Assembly: GCA_029783825.1 (NCBI GenBank)
Contig: JAREIK010003351.1
Coordinates: forward strand, 496,151 to 560,150
Source: Sapria himalayana
Taxonomy: Eukaryota > Streptophyta > Magnoliopsida > Malpighiales > Rafflesiaceae
Reading direction: 5' to 3'
DNA: 64,000 nucleotides
How positions within the stretch are numbered: position 1 is the stretch's first letter; the number at the start of each line of letters is the position of its first letter. The notes beneath the pieces are model-generated. The model was not told the DNA's origin. It saw nothing but the letters and a program-made list of their open reading frames with translations, and searched no databases. Below, one piece after another: positions 25,601-39,050 of this stretch. Position numbers and translations under genes: made by a program.

Positions 25601-27467
25601 CACTTTTTATCCTTGGGATACTATAACTCCCACCACTCATTATCTCACTTTTTACTCTTGAATAATTACCTTAGAAACAAATAATCATATCATATATAAT
25701 TATTTATTATTAACTATTTTTACCACATGCTCTCTCAATAATAATAAAGCTACTGATTAGACATTTAAAACATTTTACTATGCAACATTGATCTTGGTGC
25801 TTTATTTTTTATTTCAATTTGTAATTATTCTCGAATGTCATAATTTTTTAATCTAAATGAATTATCTTGCTAAATAATTCAGTAGAAGATAATACGAAAA
25901 AAAAAAAACATACACAAAATCATTAAACTCAATTAAAATTAATATACACGAGAGCCACTCGTATAGAGAGCAAATTAATTAGCACATCCCAAAAATTATA
26001 GATTCATCTAAACATTAAATAAGAAATGAATGAAAAAAGAAAAAGATAAAAAAACTCCTCAATAACTCCTCAAGCTGGAGTATATTTAATGAATGAAAAA
26101 AGATAAATATTTCTCACGAAACATCAGATATGATGATATGTAATGGTGGCCACTTCAAGTTCTAATCACATGTCCAATGATGGCTAAGATGCCTTCACAT
26201 AAACCATTTGTTCCATTATAGTTGCTGCAGCAAATGGTGGAGGAGAAGTATATTACTGATGCATCAGCCTTGGTTTGGACCTTTGCTTCTAAAATTGGGT
26301 AGAAAACAAACAGCCCGAGATGCTCTGTGCCACCTTTTTGAGTCCCAGCAAAATAATTTATATGTGTGCTTTTCTATTATTAAAAAACATTCTCGATTTG
26401 GTCATTCATTTCTAGGCAAACTGATAATTTTGAATCCTCTTTAAAAAAATATTTATAAATTAAAATGTGGTATATCGAATATGAAAAATATTGTATCACA
26501 TTTATTAATGATTGTCCTCGTTATGCTTAGTGTATGTTTTTTCAAAATAAATTTTTATTTTTTTTAATTTTTAATTATTTCATAAAATAATTACAAGTTA
26601 ATTTAATAAAAATATTAAAATAAAAAATAACAATGTTATTGCGCATGTGTATGACAAATTTAGCATTTATTATACTGATCATATGATAATTTTTTGGTCT
26701 TGTGTGCTATCACAAATCAAGAATAAAAATGAGGTTGCATTCAAATTTTAGCTCAAAAGATTAAAATAATTCTATGTGATACAAGTATTTTAAGGAGTTT
26801 TTGTGGATATATAATTTTAATCATTAACTATTTGATCAACTAAATATCTTAATTTATCTCTTTTCATTATGTACCTTTCAAGTATTGTATTTCATGGAGA
26901 GATTACTTTGCTTATCTCCTAAATTATTTGAAAATGCTTACTTTGCTTGCACATGATCTTTCTGCAAGACAAGAGGTGTCACAGATGACAATAAGATATA
27001 TTTTTCATAGCCACTCTCGTATTGAAAAATAATACATGAAGATTGAGGTATGCTCTTGAGATAGATAGAATATTAATAAGTATAAGAATGACTGTCTTTA
27101 ATGAATGTAGACCACACAAGAATTTAACAATTATGTTTGAATATCTTATTTTTTCTTACTATCCTAGATTCTTCTTTAGGACTCGATTTGTTGGAATGAT
27201 TCCTAAATTACCAAGAGACAGGATACTTGAGAGACAGGATACAGAAGATGATTTTATAATAATTCTCTCCTAAAATCATTATATGTATTAATAAATACAG
27301 AAGAAGCCACATATGGGTTAAGAGAAAGGATACTTGATCACCTAGGTCATCATATTTATTCCATTAAAAAAAAAATCTAGCAACTCTATTGAGATTCAAA
27401 AAGAGTCTCCAGAAAAGTCAAAAAATCTTACTATTTATTCTTCTTATCATGATCTTCTGATTATTTT

Positions 27468-27501
<34 letters not shown>

Positions 27502-28940
27502 TCAACAATCTATCTCACATTCTTTATCAATCATGGATTTCTCATTATTTTGTTTATTTTATTGTTTCGCTTGATAGTGTTAGAAAATTTAAATAATATT
27601 ATAAACCATTAACTCATTTATAACAACGCCAGGTCAGAGCAAAAGAGATAAACATCCAACATTCTAAATAAACATAGAAACAAATACCTTTGAAAAGGCA
27701 TGTTATTAGTTATAAGTGATATTCGAGGTAAAGACTAATGTGTGTGTGTCTGTTATACATACATACATACATATATATATTTATTTAATTATAAATATGC
27801 TATATAAATTTATACACATTATATATATACACACACACACAAACACATGCATATATATATATATATATTTTTTTATTTATTTATTTATTTATTTATTTCA
27901 ATTTTTTAAACAAAAAAAAGAAAACTACTTCGGAGTTTGAAACAATGATTGTCAAATTCAAAAATTACTTGTTTTTATAATAAATTAAAAAAAATGGACG
28001 TGTGGCACATACGCAAGAGCAAAATTATTAGGTATCTAATTATTAGTTCATTAAAATATAAATATTTAAATTTTGATGAATTTTTTTTCCTATAATATTA
28101 AATTTTAGGTATTTTTTTATAATTATTTTTTGATAGGTACACCGAATATAGTTTACTCAAATAAAATTATATAGTAATAAAATTTTAACCTAGTATTATT
28201 AGAAAACTATATACACGTATTCGATTATTTGTATCATATCAAAATCATTAATAAACAAGTAAAATTACAAAATAATTATATACAATGATGAAATATTATG
28301 AAACTATTATATTAATCTAACAAACAAATCATTTGTGCAATCACGAAAAAATTACAAAAAAAAATCAAAAAAAATTTAATTTTACTAAATTAATAGTTAA
28401 GTTTTTTTCAAATTCCATTTTTGAATTATAAAATAATAGTATTTTATACATAAAAAACATGTAATTAAAACCCTGTATAATAATGAAATTTTAACATAGT
28501 ATTTTCAAAAAAAGTACACGCATGTATTCGATTATTTGTATCACATCAATATCATAAATAAAAGAGTAGAAACACTATAATTTTGTACAAATGATAAAAT
28601 GTTTTGAAACTAATAGATATGTATTCTCATTTCCCAGTAAAAAGTTGTGCTATCTGGAAAAAACTTCTAAAAAAAATACTAATGTTAGTAAATTAATATT
28701 AATCAGCATAAAGATTATTTAATTATTAGAAAATCATGGTAAATTATTATTAGAGACATATCTTTGGTAATTATTAATTATTTTTTTATATCTTAAATCA
28801 CATATTTTTTAACATATTTTTTTATCATGAGTGAATAACCACATGTCCCTTAACAAATGGATTACTCGTGTATAATTTATAAAATACGTATACTTAATAA
28901 ATTATTTGTATTTATCTTTTTTATATGTTATGAATTCTAA
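22681..28940. other. Long AT-rich region with simple repeats
   Basis: No gene or element end could be supported. Contents include a GTGCTTAGTG/GTGCGTG run at 23971-24060, a (TA)n at 25255-25275, a perfect A30 tract near 27469-27498 and a compound CATA/CA/TA/TTTA microsatellite at 27757-27899. The frames at 26208-26444 and 27043-27273 are less biased in composition than their neighbours but match nothing I know. A TGGTATCAGACA on the minus strand near 23400 resembles a copia primer site without a neighbouring LTR. Confidence 0.5.
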
Positions 28941-29986
28941 CATTCTCCCAATATCCACATTCAACGGCTTAGCTGATTATTTTTTTTTTCGAAAATTCAT
29001 TATTTTAATACTTGTGACACTCATTGACTAAAACCTAGAACAAATCACAGCATTAAACATAATTACAGTCTTGTACATTCATTAACAATCAATGAGGTTC
29101 CCATGCATGCCTTTTCATGCGTCCACCTCTAAGTGCCTTTTAAAAACATGTAATATTGTACAACTTAAAAACAACAAAAAATAAACATATTAAATTATAA
29201 TCCCAAAACTTTTTATAATTGATACCTATATATCACATACACTATACTTTGAGCCTCTCAAAGAAATCAACTACAACATATTTTTTCCCATTAAAAACTG
29301 AATTAGAAATTATATGTATAACTATCTGATTATCATAAGAAAAAATTGCATTACCAAAAATAAAAAAGTGGTGAAATTAAAAAATCAAAGAGTAATGTCC
29401 TAAACAAATCCTTAAAAAAAACTTCTCATTAAAAACAAAGTTATGATCTTCAAAAAAAAAAAAATAAGATCACAAAAAATATAAAATCATCACTGATAAT
29501 CATTTAACTAGCCTTTTAAGATGTGTTTAAATCATCACAAATATACTGGATCTCATAAAAATTTCAAAGATAAATATGTTGGGTCATGATCATTACTAAG
29601 ACAATAAATCAGTGTGAAAGTTTATCATATGGATCTACACTGAAATTGATATAACGGATTAGAAGTAGGATAGAAAAAAATTTAAAAATCATCTAACTAG
29701 CCTCAGATAAGTAATATTGGCATAGTTTTTAATTGCCCAAATAACTCATAAACAAACACCTAACGATCTTTTATATTTTTTTTATGTCAAATAAAGAGTT
29801 TCTACACAAAATTAATATACTTAAATTCAACTGACTATGTAGAAAATTAAATCAAAGAACCATATAACTTCAATAAGAATAATTATACATGAGGTGTCCC
29901 TATATAATGAGTCAATGAGTTGGAACAACTCACTTATTAGGTGTGTCCATCAATAAACTAGAATATATATATATCAAATTATAAAA
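28941..29986 (-). repeat. Probable 3' LTR of copia relic 1
   Basis: The segment follows the RNase-H end and the inferred tract boundary. At its far side, near 28944, the minus strand reads ATTGGGAGA followed by TGTTAGAATTC, itself a typical polypurine/LTR junction, so a second LTR edge or another element may start there. No matching LTR was found to the right. Confidence 0.35.
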
Positions 29987-32000
29987 CTCCTAAACTTGAT
30001 ATGTAAAAGTACAAAATATTGAGTTTTAAGGAAATAACGTTATCTAAGGCTTTTTTAAAGTCTTCGTGAAGATGTCTATTGCATACTCTCATGTCTAAAC
30101 ATAAATTATAGTAATTAAATCATTTTAGATTTTCTCCATCAGAGATAAATTATTTATCTCAATATGTTTCAACTGCTTATGAAATACTAAATTAAAATAT
30201 ATTATTTCACGGTCTAACTATTACAAAAATAATTTTGTGAGAACAAAATAAATATGACTTTTTGAATTGATGATGAATCCAAAAATCTCATATATGACTT
30301 TTAACATAATCATAATCTTTGCCTCTATACTAGATATGAAAATAATCACGCGTATTAGTTTTTAACAAAACAAAATTATCTGAAAAAAAGAATAAAAATT
30401 CATCATAATCCTTCTCTCGATGCAAGATAGTACCAAACTAGAATCTCAATATTCATCAAACTGTAAGTGCCAATAATTACAAAAAAAGATTCAGGCTCTG
30501 AAGATTTTTTCTCATACCTTAATATTCAAAAAAAGATACATCTAAATAAACATATCTAGCATTATTTATAAAATTATTAATTATACTAGTTATATAAGTT
30601 ATATGTAATTTAATAAAAATTAAATAATTAATTTTTTATATAATTTTTTTTATAAATAATAAAATCAACTAGACAAGTCACCTCAAACAAGAAATCATTA
30701 TTTAGATAAATAAAAGTATTTACTAGAGTAAAACTCAAAATTTAATGAATTAATAATTAATAAAAATCTCACAAACTAAACTCTCAATAATTATATCAGG
30801 TCATACAATTTCTTTCATAATCTACAAATTATGTTTGATTATATTACTTGAAACCTAAGTGATTTCTTCACATATACTTACTCAAAATCATTATAAACAA
30901 AAATATATTTCATATCTAGTTGATATATTTTTTTCTATGATGTTCCACTAATGAAATAAAAATTTGTATGGAGGCTAAATTAATAACTAAAAAAAAATAT
31001 TATGATAATTCACATCTAATATATTAGTGAAGCTCATTGCCATATGTCTTATCATTAAAAAATGTATCTTCCCATGTAAATATAACTTCACAATGAATAC
31101 TCATATACAATCAACAATAAACTTTCATGCATATCAAAATATTATTTTGAGTCTCGTTGAAATGAAGAGTATCCATATTTTCAATATAATCTAACACTAT
31201 TCTAGTAATATAAAAAATAACATTGAGAGAAGTAAAAAAATATATAAGAAAAATAAATATGATAAAACCTATAATATTAGGTATTTAGTAAAAGTCATTT
31301 GTTTATTTCGAAGAGGAATCAGAAGGTCAAATACAATATTATATGACTTCTTGGTATATTCGTCTCAGATTTGATCAAGCTATATATAACCCTTTCCCCT
31401 AATATAAACATTAAATCCTGTGTATTCAAATCTCTATCACATACTCATCATCAGCATAAATTAGAATAAACTTATGTATTACTATGTTATTTAAATTTTA
31501 TGAAGATTTTTTCTTATAAGAAATATTATTCACTTCAAAATCAACTTATCTGTAATATTGGTATATGTGATTACTCTTAAGTATCATTATAATATATATC
31601 AACAAATTTAAATATAATTGACATGCAATTCTCTCACTTAACTAGACGTCCAAGTGGGCCTACTAACAAATAATGAAAAATAATGGATCCATGTGTATCC
31701 TTGACACTCACTCTTCTAGTCAACTACAAACAGAAATCATGCACACAAAAATAATATTAACACTAACTAAAATCTAACAAATCCTGAAAAAAAATATTTG
31801 TCCCCGCTTTGAGTTCTGAAACACAAAAAAAAATATAATTCAATGTCTTGTGTGTCATCTTGTTGTAAACTACAAAGAGATCATAAATAAAGCAAAACTC
31901 ACAAAAAAAATGAGTCAAACTAAAAAATTTCTCTTTTAAAATGGATGATTTAAAAGGACACATACTGAGAGTTTGAGAAATGATAGAAGAAATCAAGTTC
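29987..32000 (-). mobile_element. Copia retrotransposon relic 1 (pol)
   Basis: On the minus strand the frame at 31763-31996 carries the copia integrase C-terminal signature: CFIYDL, then a KTLNYIFFCVSELKAG stretch matching the family CIFLGYSRLQKG block. About 1.6 kb further comes the RNase-H end: NLVFHKQLKHIEI (near 30160-30200), which corresponds to NPVFHARTKHIEI, and AIDIFTKTLKKAL (30043-30083), which corresponds to QLADIFTKPL. A purine run and a TTTTATAATTTG at about 29987 fit a decayed polypurine tract and 3' LTR start. In that LTR a TATATAGGG core at about 29905 could be the promoter. The reverse transcriptase between these points is too mutated to delimit. Confidence 0.75.
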
Positions 32001-32826
32001 GTAATTAATACAACATATTCCTAAAAATACTTTGTTACACTCCTACCGAATAAGAGTGCCAAAACTAAATTAATTAAATATATATTCTTTTTTCTATAAT
32101 ATCATTATGTGAGGATGTACCAACAAAAGAAATATAATGTACAATCCTGTGAACCATATAACAAGTATTGAATCAGTCTTAAATATATTCTAATATACTA
32201 TTATTTTTTATTTTTTAATTTTTTTATTAAATTAATTTTTTATTATTTTATGAAATGACTAAAAAATAAAAATATATATATAATTTAAAACAAAAAAGAT
32301 ACACTTTTGTAAATCATAAGCAGTAATCAATAAAAACAAGAAAATAGCTAAATCACTCAAATTTTAATCTTTACTAGGTTTTCATACATCGAAATATATC
32401 ATATTTAACATATCCTTACTCATCAATATGATGATGAAAATAAAAAGTTTCAATATATTTTTCTAACTAACACATCTCATACTTCATGCTAAACATATCC
32501 TTAAGACTATGAAAAATTATTCTCATAATTATTAGAATAGGGTGATAAAATTGATAATATACAAACAAAAAACTCAATAAACTCAAACATCTATCAATAA
32601 ATTAAGTTGACTAAAAAGATAATTTATGAAAATAAAACTAATCGAACAATCAAGAATAAATAAAACAAGCAAAATAAATAAGTTGTCATACTCTATAACT
32701 TTTGAAGAATTATCATTGGTTATCATAATATTTAATAAATAAACATATAATATAATAAAAAAAAATAAGTATCTATAATGTGATTATTAACTCTTTGATA
32801 AACAATTCATAAGCAAAATAGATGCT
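32001..32826. other. AT-rich stretch, possibly more of copia relic 1
   Basis: It lies where gag and the 5' part of the copia relic should be, but no motif (zinc knuckle, protease DSG) is readable. Confidence 0.35.
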
Positions 32827-33470
32827 AAGAAGTACGGACACGGACACATGGATACAATATGGCAGGATACGGGAACACAGCAAATTCAAAAAAACTAGGA
32901 TACGGATATGACTAGGATACGACATGATAAAAAAAATAAAAATAAAAATTATTATTTATAATTATTAGGTATTTTATCAAATAAAATAATATATTTTATT
33001 TTATTTTATTAAATAAAGATTTTTTTTATTTTATAAAATTAAAATATTTTATTTTATTTTATAAGATAATATTTATAATTATCTTATTTTATAAAATAAT
33101 ATTTAATAATAATCTTATATTATATAAAAATATAATTTTTTTATTTTATAAAAATCAGGCCCACCCACCCCTCCCTACCTCCCACAAACCACGCCCTCCT
33201 CTCCACAAATCGTGCTCGCCCCCTACCCCCTCCACAGAATCGCGCTCGCCCCCGCCGCCCCACAGAATCGCGCTCACTTGCGCCACCTCACAAAATTGTC
33301 CATTGGCCATAATGGATGACGTCATCGGGCGTTGTCGGCATGGATACGACAGCCGACTCATCCGTCCGATACGCCACATGGCGTATCGGACACGTATCCG
33401 AGCAGTGTCCGTACTGTGTCCACGTGTCCGAGTATCCAACACGCCTATAGGAAACCGTATCTGTGCTTCC
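32827..33470. mobile_element. Composite AT-core/GC-end element with GGACACG repeats
   Basis: The left end reads GAAGTACGGACACGGACAC and the right end, inward, GAAGCACAGATACGG, so the termini are partly inverted copies. Just inside both ends are many GGATACG/GGACACG words. The middle (32930-33150) is built from TATTTTATTTTATAAAAT words. A C-rich block with three CACAGAATCGCGCTC-like units (33215-33275) precedes a 28-bp palindrome at 33364-33391. No convincing target duplication was found. The frames through the GC-rich end are not genes. The superfamily is undetermined. Confidence 0.6.
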
Positions 33471-36400
33471 TTGAATGGATGAACAAATCACGAGAATTAT
33501 ATTACTTGAAAATGAGGAAGGACCAACTAGTACCGAACTAGGAAGGAATCTCGAATACTTCCTTTAATAGGGGTGATGCCTATGTGAGAACCCCTGGAAA
33601 GAAATGATAATTAATCAATATCCCACAACTGATTGGAGTGCTTTCGTGCACTTTTAATAGTGGTGTTTATTATGTAGCCCAATCTAATATGGTGGGTGCA
33701 TTGAAATGAGGTCTTCAAACTTTGTCATTGCTATGATTAGTACCTCCTCAACAACAAGCAAGTGCAGAGTAAGACATCTCTTCTCATATAAGTTGAATTG
33801 CTTTGTAATGTAACTCTAGTTTGGTGAAAAACTTCAAATCACCCAAAATCAAGCAGCAAATTCTTAAAAAATCTTCAAAAAATAAAGACAAGAATATCAT
33901 GACAAGAAATCTCTAAGTGTCTCGGTCTCTCTATAACCTCCGCCTCCAATGTAAAAAGGATCAAATACTATGTATATTGGATAGTAACCTACCCAAACTC
34001 ACTAATTATCTCCAATCATCAAACAATTACATCATATTAGAGCTTATATGTCATGCAAGATTTAAAAAAAAAAACAAAAAATAACTCTATCTCGATGGAC
34101 TAACATAACACGATGAAAAAACAAGAGTTTATTTTTAATCATTTCACTTTCTTCTCATCGATGTGTGGTTCATTTTACATGGTGATATATCATTCCCTGA
34201 CCAATGAATTCGATTCCAACTCATGTAGTCCTTTATGATTACTTTCAATTTGCAAGCTTTCATAGAATAATAATCAGAATCTTACCTTCATGTATAAGTC
34301 AAACAAATCAATAGGCACAACATCCAATGATGTGCCCCGATGTACTGAAATAAAAAGTATTTAGTTGTGCAGTGACTGCGCAAAAAATGGCATGCTAAGA
34401 ATATACAAGATAATCAAAATGAATAAAATATCTAGAAGATCTCATGAAAGAATATAATAATAAAAAATAGCATCGTGTTCAACCATCAGAATAATCACCA
34501 AATCATATAAAATAATTTTAAAATACAATGATATAAAATTTAAATTGAGTTATTTTGTAATACAACTCATTAATAATAAATTATAACAAAAATTAGGCAC
34601 ATGAAAATCATCATGATCAAAACACATTTTCAATATAAAATAGGATCGACCATATGAATTTTAATTTTCTAAGTAACTATCATCATACAAAAATCACACA
34701 AATTCAAGGCATACATATCTAATTTGACCATATTTATACAAGCTTATAATATAAAAAATATCTTTTTCTAAACAAATAAACTCAAAAATCTAGAATAATT
34801 ATTTATAAATAATAAAATATATAAAACTATAATGAGTGAAAAATCTAAAAGATTCCCAAACATTTGTGTGAATTATTTTTTGGAAACCCTATCAATTTTA
34901 GTATATTTTCCTAGCCAACAAATCTTAAAATCAAGAAAAAAAAAATAGGCAAGCAAAGAATAGATAAGAAGAAGATAAAAAATAATCAGATATTTATAAG
35001 ATCTCATGGAGAGTATAACACACAAAATATCACCTCCTTCAATTTCAAAAAAATAAATATGAGAGCCATATGATAATAAAAAATAATATTAAAAACCAAA
35101 AAAAAAAATATGATTTAAATTGAGTTATTTTACAATACAACCCACTAAAAGTAAACTATAAAAATAGTTCAGTATCGACAAGATGCAAAAATTATATTTT
35201 TATATTTAAAAAGTGAGAATCTTATAGTTAGTCATGATACCATTGATCTAAAATAATCACGAGTAATCACAAACAAGAGATTGAGTCAAACAGACCATAA
35301 CACCAACAAGTTGGGATAAGTTTGTAAATTTTCTAAATAGAAGGTGATCACGCTATATAGATATTTTAATTATATTAATGGGTTGATTCTCAACCTCAAT
35401 AATAAGAAAAGTAGTTCAGCATATAGCAACATATAGTTTGTAAATTTTATAATTAGTCATCATTCCACAATCTCTCTAGTCATATATGATATAACCTCTC
35501 ATATGTTTAACAAGAAAACTATAACCGAACATTATTTGCCTCTTAAATATATTAATACTCATTGGTAAATATCAAATTTTTATAAAAAGCATTGTTCAAA
35601 TTAAAAATCATTATCTACCGCTAAGTTGATTCTCCGTCTCATCTCTAGCAAAGAATTTGTCTCAGCTACTTTGCCAAGCTTTCTGTATTACTTCGTGAGT
35701 CTCGAACTATCAACTACGTAATAATATCATATAAATAAAATATCTCAACACTAGCAAGAACTTTTGACAGATAATTCATATCATAATAAACAACCAAACT
35801 TTATCTCAACTACTTGATATCAACTATATGCATCAAATTTTTCTAATTTTTTTGCTAAAATTCCTTTTCACTCTCAATTAATTATTTGTTGAATCCTTAT
35901 TTATTATTTATACTCAATTTTTTCTTAAATATGTCTTAGTTTTTTTTTCTCTTTTTATTCGAATAATCTCACTTTCCAATCAATGCACTATGAAATCTAC
36001 ATTGAATGTGACCAAATTACCTTAACATCCATATGAATTATTTCTTAGTTAGTTCCTAAAAATTTAAATTTTAATTCTATTTTTCTTACTTTTATCACAT
36101 TCACCTTACTATCCTCATTTTTGTTATTCTCATTTTATGTATATGTTACTTCTTGATAGGCATGAAAATTGAGCAGAACATTGTTGGGAAATTGGTAAAT
36201 GAAGAGATGCAATCCCCGCCCCACTATGCCATTTACCATAAAATTTCATTTTTTTAAATTGTTTTTTAAAAATTAAATTTTGTAATATATACTTATGTCA
36301 TTTTAAATTAAGTATTTTATGAAAGATATACAAATAAAATATGTACATCATTACATTCAATTTTTAATAAATATTAAGTCATTAGAATATATAAAAAAAA

Positions 36401-37199
36401 TGATACATACATATATAATATTTAAAACTTAATTTTTAAAAATTAAGTTTTATATAAAAAATAATTTAAAAATCACGTCTTCCCAAAACCAAAACAAAAA
36501 AATATTTAAATTTCACAACATATTACATATACATTATAATAAATAATAAATATCATATTGCATAATTACATAATATGTCTAACAAATGTTATTAGCAAAA
36601 ATAAATACCAATATACAATAAAATTGTTCCACTTTAAAACAATATTCATAAATATTATATTTATCCAACTTCTTGAAAAAAAATAATTTCACTATATACG
36701 ACATAGTAAAATATTGTCACAAGAAAAATAATAAATTACATATGATCCAAACCAAACAAAATCCAAAATTATTATATATTAAACATCTCATAAATAAATA
36801 AAAATTAAAACAAATTTTGCATATCATCATCAATATCTTCATCCTCCACATGATCCCTTGTCCGATAAAGATAAATAAGATAAATCTGAATCTATCAACA
36901 AAATTAAAATAGTAAACACATAAAATGAATTATAAAAATTGATATATATAATACATAAGTAAATAAATTATTTATATCACGCATTTCAACTCAGTTAATT
37001 TTGAGCACACATCATTGTCTCGAAAGTCATTGCCTTCAAAATTAACAGGTATCATAAATCATCATCATTATCATTCTCAACAAATATTGTATATCTCTTA
37101 TAAGGTGAAGCTACAAAAGATATTTGAATTTGTTAACAAAATAAAAATAATTAACAAAAAAATAATTAAAAAAATTAATAAATATCATACATAAATAAA
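33471..37199. other. AT-rich region, nothing firmly recognised
   Basis: Sparse GC-richer pieces (33480-33960, 36160-36240) are embedded in AT-rich sequence. TTAGAGCTTATATG near 34041 resembles a decayed methionine-tRNA primer site. The words CCCCGCCCCAC near 36210 recall the block at 44780-44930. No gene is supported. Confidence 0.45.
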
Positions 37200-37374
37200 T
37201 AAATTTTTTATACAATACATTTCAACCCCCAACCAATCTCGAGCACACTGCCTCAAACTTTTGGATAAAGTTAACTTCTATGTGGACTAATAAACCTACA
37301 ACTAATACCGAATGCAGAGTCTAATACTACTTTAAATATTGGAATGACTAATATATCTCTTGTTATTGCTTGAA

Positions 37375-38111
37375 AAGAGGTGTCAAGTTGGCCGAGTGGC
37401 CCAGTCCCAGCCCGGCACGAAGCATGACTCGACTGAATTGTGCTTGGCCCGGCACAGCACAATCCAGAACCATTCCTAGACTTGGGGATCATGCCAGCCC
37501 AAGGCACAGCTCATGCCGTATTGGGCTAGAGGTAGTCGTGCCTCATATCAAGCCAGTCAAGACCCACATGCTTGGCCCATTGGTAAGGTCCACCAACCCA
37601 TTGGCATGGTTTGCCGGCCAGTAAGGAGAACCATTTATGCCTAACGGGTTACAAAATACTGAGAAGCAGATGTGGTCTAGTTGGCTAGCGCCCAACACAC
37701 TGGGCTTCAATTCAATTCCTGAACTTTAATAACAAATTATCACATGACAAATTTTATTAATGAAACTCATCACATTGATGACCCTGACCCTAGCCTTACA
37801 CATACAATCATATAAATATGAGAAGTAACATACTATTATATTTTTACATATAATTTGCATTGCAAATTTATAATTTACATACGTAAAATAAAAAAAAAAC
37901 TCGGACCTGGCTAATGGCATGACTCAACACCACCTGACCAGATTCTACCCAGACTCGTGCATGTCGGGCCGTCCCAAGCAGGAAAAACACAAATCGTGCA
38001 TTGCCTGGCACAGTACTACCTTATCAAGTCGTGCCGGCATAGCACGATGGCCCAACTAGGCAACCTAAAAATGAGTAATGTCAACATGGCATAACCCATC
38101 TGATATCTCTA
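37375..38111. mobile_element. Non-autonomous hAT element G inserted in the transposase relic
   Basis: Left end AAGAGGTGTCAAGTTGGCC and right end TGATATCTCTA are hAT-family termini. Flanking 8-mers CTTGAAAA (37369-37376) and CTTGCAAA (38112-38119) match 7 of 8, with the left terminal bases overlapping the duplication. GC-rich subterminal arms (37377-37640 and 37905-38111) surround an unrelated AT-rich middle of about 270 bp that carries a tRNA-like sequence. The host coding reads on directly across the insertion point. Confidence 0.8.
37665..37722 (+). repeat. tRNA-like SINE head inside element G
   Basis: TGGTCTAGTTGG (37673-37684) fits the RNA polymerase III A box, and AATTCAATTCC (37709-37719), 24 bases later, is a weak B box. 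An interposed CCCA/TGGG stem resembles an anticodon arm. The B box is mutated and the 3' end is not defined, so this is a decayed tRNA-derived repeat and not a working tRNA gene. Confidence 0.45.
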
Positions 38112-39050
38112 CTTGCAAAATAGGATATTTGATTACATTTACTTTACTCAAAGATAATATATCAAAGTCACTTGATCTATGCAAAATAGATTAATCTAAC
38201 TAAGTAACAATCTCTGATCTCCTGGCATTAACAATAGTAATACTGCAAATAAAAACATCAAAACTTATTAAACAATCTTTAGCCCTCAATTTTTTTCAAG
38301 CAAAAACATCACTAATCATTTCAAATTATAAAAAATAAAATGGAAGATTAGCTATCATTTGACTTGAATAAAATATTTCTTTATATTTTTCAATAACGTT
38401 AACGTATCACAATTCACAAATTTTTTGAATTTTTTTAATTTCAAGCATTGAATCTTCCTTTCGGAAATTTTTTTAAAAAATATAACTCAATCAACTTCAT
38501 CTTAAATCTTGAATCCAAAATAGTTGCAACAACTAATAGATTATGAAATTTCGTCTTAATATTTATTAAACCCTTCAATCATTTTTATGGTCATCAATCT
38601 AATATTAACATAAGAAGATTCAATATAATAACATATTAACAACTTTATTTCACAAATATTTAGGAAATATGAATTAGATGTTAGATACTTGATCTCAATA
38701 AAATTTCAATAACTTCATAAAATAATTTCAATCTTTCGCAAACCTCTTTGATCAAAATTTAATCTAAATATTCAATTGAGGTTCTCTATGACTTAGATGT
38801 GAAAAGACATGTTTATAATTAATATCAAAGATAAGCATCAAAAATATTGAATTTCATCTAATTTTGTAATCAAATATTAACTTATTAACACGCCATATAT
38901 TCAAATGACAAATAGTTTCAACAAACTTATCTAATCTCTTAGGTGTAGTTGAAAAAAAAAAAACAATCACTAAATCATATCAACATTTTCTAAAATTAAT
39001 TCTTATCCTTCTTTTACTATCAAATTAAAAATATGTGTACAAGATCACAA

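Larger units (their letters stand above)
37200..39050 (-). pseudogene. RICESLEEPER-like hAT transposase relic, split by element G
   Basis: A second, different hAT transposase is readable on the minus strand. A DLVHIFL block (about 39020) corresponds to the conserved CAHILNL. Further along are LKLFYEVIEILL (about 38715-38745), an NSYFLNICEIKLL stretch and ATILDSRFKMKLIE (38484-38541), which matches the VLDPRYKMKLIE motif. FDILSLSKVNVIKYPIL follows near 38125-38175. The reading is then interrupted by the element at 37375-38111 and resumes with RDILVIP (about 37345), FGISCRFISPHRS and a CARDWLG-like end (37228-37262), the classic hAT dimerisation domain. Frameshifts show it is dead. The N-terminal BED finger should lie right of 39100 but was not resolved. 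Confidence 0.85.

Noticed and set aside
26208..26444. 78-codon plus-strand frame with balanced composition
   Set aside because: No motif, family resemblance, promoter or splice context could be supported.
37665..37722. A functional tRNA gene
   Set aside because: No closed acceptor stem and a mutated B box; better explained as a tRNA-derived repeat.
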